Assembly (NCBI GenBank): GCA_001939145.1
Contig: LSRX01000066.1
Span: 786,929-850,928, forward strand
Length of the DNA stretch: 64,000 bases
DNA from: Symbiodinium microadriaticum
Taxonomy: Eukaryota; Sar; Dinophyceae; Suessiales; Symbiodiniaceae
Direction of reading: 5' to 3'
The notes beneath the pieces were generated by a model. That model worked only from the letters and a program-made list of their open reading frames with translations, was not told where the DNA came from and made no database searches. Position numbers and translations under genes: made by a program. This document shows positions 60,830 to 64,000 of this stretch, one piece after another. The first letter of the stretch is position 1, and every line of letters begins with the position of its first letter.

Positions 60830-61267
60830 ATGGGCAAGGAAGCTTCGGCCTCCGTGCTTTTTACCGTAGCCGCCCGGAGGGAGTTCTTCGACATTGAGGT
60901 TCCTGTGAGCTCCTGATCACGATAAACTACTCTGCAACATATCTTGCAGTCAATTCAGCCTCCCTGAGTGGCCACCCTCTGATGGCCCTAGGCACCTCCA
61001 TGACAAGCGCCCGACTGAGCGCGGAGGAAGTGTCAAAGCACTAGCTCTGCCTTTCAGCTCCAGAGCCTGGCTCCTCCTTTCATTCCCCACCATGTAGACA
61101 CGTATCCAAGGCTGCAACTCCATGCAACGGCCCCCAGATTAAGCCTTGCAAGGTGCAACCTAAAACTCGAAAGCGAGAAATCAACGAGATGCGATGTTCA
61201 GCTCAAGGCAGCAGACGGAACTGCGTTGCTGTGTAGAAGACGAATTCACGAGTTGGTTGCCGATCTC
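60830..61267 (+). CDS. Probable gene start, unrecognised (2-3 exons)
   Basis: ATG at 60830 in context TATCC opens MGKEASASVLFTVAARREFF up to GAG|GTTCCT (exon 60830-60898). An exon at 61111-61152, flanked by AAG and AAG|GTGCAA, joins in phase 0 (AATPCNGPQIKPCK). Another possible exon from 61208 begins AADGTALL. All follow the AG|G rule. A further coding-like piece ends at 61728 (PIDFDLVDSDGPW before a GTAGGC donor). I recognise no domain, and the joins rest only on phase and splice signals. Confidence 0.38.
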
Positions 61268-61957
61268 TCAAAGCCAGGGTCCGTTCAAGTTCCAGATTAA
61301 CAAGGGCAGTTTCTGAGTAGTTCTAGCTTTGGCTCGGGAAGCCTGTCATTCGGAGATTGTTTAGGTACAGGTCTGCGGACCTGGCAGTGCAGAGACAGGT
61401 GTGGTAGTCTAGGCCCTAGGCTCAAGGACGATGTTTGCAATTGCAGAGGGTTGTTCCAACACTCATGGGATTCCACCGTGATTCCATTGCAGGCAGGCAT
61501 TGTGATGTGTTCATGTGAGGTAATGAATAAGAGTATACTTGATGAGTGGCGGGGAAAGTTGACAAGGGACCCTGGCTATTGAGACATGCCCAGCTTCCTA
61601 GGAACCGAGTCTTGCAGTCAACGATTCCGGGTGTCAAAGCTTCGATACCCCGGTGCAACAAAATTCACGAAGGTGGTTCGCCGAATTCGCCAATCGACTT
61701 CGATTTGGTAGACTCCGATGGTCCATGGTAGGCACCGTGACGGATGGCAACACTCCTTGCACCACAAGATCTGCAAAAGAGAAGACGCAACCCGGTGTCC
61801 TGCCATGGAAGTGAGCAAAGCTTCGGCAGGGCATCTGAACATCCACACATGAAAGCTGCGCACTTACTTGATCTTGGTTGAGCGGATCATTACCTGAGGC
61901 TGGAAGGTGTACCTCGCAGGGCTATACTGTGTCTCCGAGTGATTCCCAGTGTTTGCC

Positions 61958-62072
61958 GTAACGGGAACAGGATGTCCCTAACGAGAACCCGTAACAAGAA
62001 CGGGGACCGACCCCGTAACAGCAACTACCAGTTCTTGTAATGCCCCCCAGGCCGGCCCTCGTAACAGAAACC
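61958..62072 (+). repeat. Cluster of GTAACGGGAAC-like motifs
   Basis: At least five degenerate copies of (C/G)GTAAC(A/G)(A/G)GAAC spaced 15-35 bp apart, for example at 61958, 61990, 62015 and 62061. Confidence 0.7.
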
Positions 62073-62811
62073 AGTGCGAGGCTCCAAGAACGACTTGTTT
62101 CACGTCCACCTGCTCTTGTGGGCTCGCCAACTCAGGGATTGCTTTCTGGTCCCCCGCTCATATGGCTTCAAAAGGTCACGTCATGTAGCACGAGAAACTC
62201 CTCATATGTCCACAGCAAACTTTCCTGAATTTCCGATGGCGGCTACGGCATCGGTGTTGCCATTCACGCTCCAGAATAACATTGCTTGTGTCTGCGGCGA
62301 GTGAAGCTGCAAATTTCGTGATTTGTGTGCACGAACGTATGACGAAGGCTCCTGTGTGTAGTCTCTTCACTTATGTCTTGGTCCTACTTCTGCTGCTAAG
62401 AGCTGACCGAAACCCCAAACCCCCAAAGCCGTTCTCGACTGGCAAATGCCTCCCCTAAAGCATGAAACGTTTGAAAAGCATTAGACCCCTGAATCCTTAA
62501 ACCTCCTAAATACCTCTACAAGCCGCAGAGTCCTAAAACCCGAAAGCCGAAACCCTCAACCCAGAAAACAAGCCAAGCTGGCGCTGGTCAATATGAAGAA
62601 ACAACTTGTGGCTTCAGAGACAAGGAGAGTATCGCCACTGGCATCCTACATCCCCAACCGTGAATCTGTTTCAGCCCCAAACTCTAGATGCCTCGAACGA
62701 AACACAGGCGTCAGAACAAGGCTTTCACGGTGTCAAAGTAGGGGACCGAAAACCGGCCCCCCACACAAGAGTTCCAGCATAGTTTCGGTTGCTTGGCTTT
62801 CCTGGGACGTC

Positions 62812-62910
62812 CTGTTACGCTCCCGGTGCGGTTCCTGTTTCTACTGGCCCTCGTTCCCGTTACGACCCCAGAAATGGATTCCATTACTCCCCAAACGGGT
62901 TCCTGTTACT
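62812..62910 (-). repeat. Inverted cluster of GTAACGGGAAC-like motifs
   Basis: The same motif in the other orientation (GTTCCCGTTAC, GTTCCTGTTAC, CCTGTTACG), at least four copies, about 0.8 kb from the first cluster. Confidence 0.7.
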
Positions 62911-63689
62911 CCCCGCATCCTGTGATTCCGCAATGGAGGCTGTTTTGCTACTGTCTGAGGCAGTCTTCCCGAGACTATGCTTGGCATGATATTTCTTATC
63001 CTGGGACGGATGTGACGCAGGTCCAAGCCTTTCGCGATTGTGCTTGTGTCATTCTTTGCCGGATCTGGGTCAAAGGTTTGTAGTTCCGAACAGATTCGAA
63101 CAGCGTGCCTCGAAATTCCAGAAAATCCTGCGACTTTGGTTTTGAAGTTGATAAGGCGTGGTGGTCACAGCGAGATGGAGGCATAAAATCCCCAACCACA
63201 AATAGCTGAAGTGTGTGCTGAGCTGAGTTGCAAGACAATTTCACAAGAAACGCAGCTGATATACAAAGCATGTTGCACCCAAGCGCCTCAAACGCCATTT
63301 GCGCCCAATGATTTGTTTTTCTGCCCAGCCCTGGGCGGGGCAGCCAAGCTGATTAAGACGTCCACAGCCATCCGAGTCATCCGCTGTAACCCCAAATGAG
63401 ACAGCCCGGAATCTCCGTCTCGTTGGCGGCCGGTTCCCTTGCCTTTCGCTTCTGCGACGGCTTTGCCCGGAATGCATTGCTTGCGACACTTCGGTGGCAT
63501 GAAGGGTGGTTGATTGCGAGATTTTTTGCATTTGTACATGTACTTAGCATTGTCGCGATTGGAACGTATAGTAGTCATAGTGGCAGTCGCCGTTGTGATT
63601 GCCCTCCTCCTCGTCGGAAGTAATCCTGGTAATTCTAGTAACTAGTACTAGTGGTGCACTGCATGGTCGGTGTCGTAGTCGGCGAAGTG

Positions 63690-63692
63690 GTT

Positions 63693-63743
<51 letters not shown>

Positions 63744-63941
63744 CTAGTAGTAGCAGCAGTAGTGGTAGTGGTAGTGGTAGTGGTAGTGGTAGTAGTGGTA
63801 GTGGTAGCAATGGTAGTGGTAGTGCGAGTAGTGCTAGTAGTAAGTAGCAGAAGTTGAAGAAGAAGAAGTAGTAGTAGTAGCAGTAGCAGTAGCAGTAGCA
63901 GTAGCAGTAGCAGTAGCAGTAGCAGTAGCAGTAGCAGTAGC

Positions 63942-63987
<46 letters not shown>

Positions 63988-64000
63988 CTAGTAGTAGTAG
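63690..64000. repeat. (GTA)n and (AGCAGT)n microsatellite to window end
   Basis: About 310 bp of GTA/TAG trinucleotides, a GTGGTA section, an AAG section, an AGCAGT hexanucleotide section (63880-63945), then GTA again to the last base. It continues beyond the window. Confidence 0.97.

Larger units (their letters stand above)
61270..63680. other. Possible introns and spacer; GTAAC motif clusters
   Basis: Apart from the coding-like end near 61728 and a 75-codon ORF at 63396, I see no gene. Two clusters of a short GTAACGGGAAC-like motif lie here in opposite orientation (61958-62072 and 62812-62910). Confidence 0.4.

Noticed and set aside
1..64000. Spliced-leader (dinoSL) relics, CRISPR arrays, rRNA, bacterial operons
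   Set aside because: Looked for and not seen by eye; a similarity search for degraded spliced-leader copies upstream of 35268 and 37727 would be needed to exclude relics.

Overview
The window looks like nuclear DNA of a dinoflagellate, most likely a Symbiodiniaceae-type genome. I infer this from gene structure. Every gene I could reconstruct is cut into short exons. Introns mostly begin GC, sometimes GT or GA, and end AG, and the next exon almost always starts with G (AG|G). Several exons are only 20-30 nt. All recognised genes lie on the + strand. Introns and spacers are full of (ATGT)n, (GT)n, (CTAT)n and (GTA)n arrays and of degenerate telomere-like CCCTAAA/TTTAGGG pieces. No prokaryotic operons, tRNA, rRNA or CRISPR are visible. 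Long single-frame ORFs are a poor guide here: most are chance frames or repeats, while the real genes appear only when short exons are joined in phase.

Layout. 4695-5829: complete three-exon gene for a 257-residue multi-pass membrane protein of unknown function. 8643-8669: isolated micro-exon with a GH18-like FGGNGRSAG signature. 9923 to about 22.6 kb: 19-exon gene for a fused beta-alpha nitrile hydratase with the cobalt-type metal motif CTLCSC. 23558-25660: 13 exons of a GH18 chitinase-like protein, with a 20-N assembly gap in one intron. 35268-36286: two-exon membrane protein distantly like Mpo1/YGL010w (DUF962). 37727-40631: five-exon gene for a 276-residue protein made of two tandem four-helix membrane modules whose introns sit at different places. 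About 55.95-58.9 kb: partial J-domain (DnaJ/Hsp40) gene. 60830 onward: probable start of an unrecognised gene. A few other short coding-like pieces (6581, 30978, 32044, 49493, 61111) are listed with low confidence.

The rest is spacer and intron. It holds microsatellites, an approximately 240-bp minisatellite (28.5 kb), two foldback/MITE-like palindromes inside one nitrile hydratase intron, two oppositely oriented clusters of a GTAACGGGAAC-like motif (62.0 and 62.9 kb), and an Asp-rich GAT-repeat reading frame preceded by a good 3' splice site (47.4-48.0 kb). The genes do not form an obvious pathway; they look like independent neighbours in a unidirectional array. The most interesting items are the fused nitrile hydratase, the GH18 exons lying on both sides of it, and the duplicated membrane-module gene with discordant introns.
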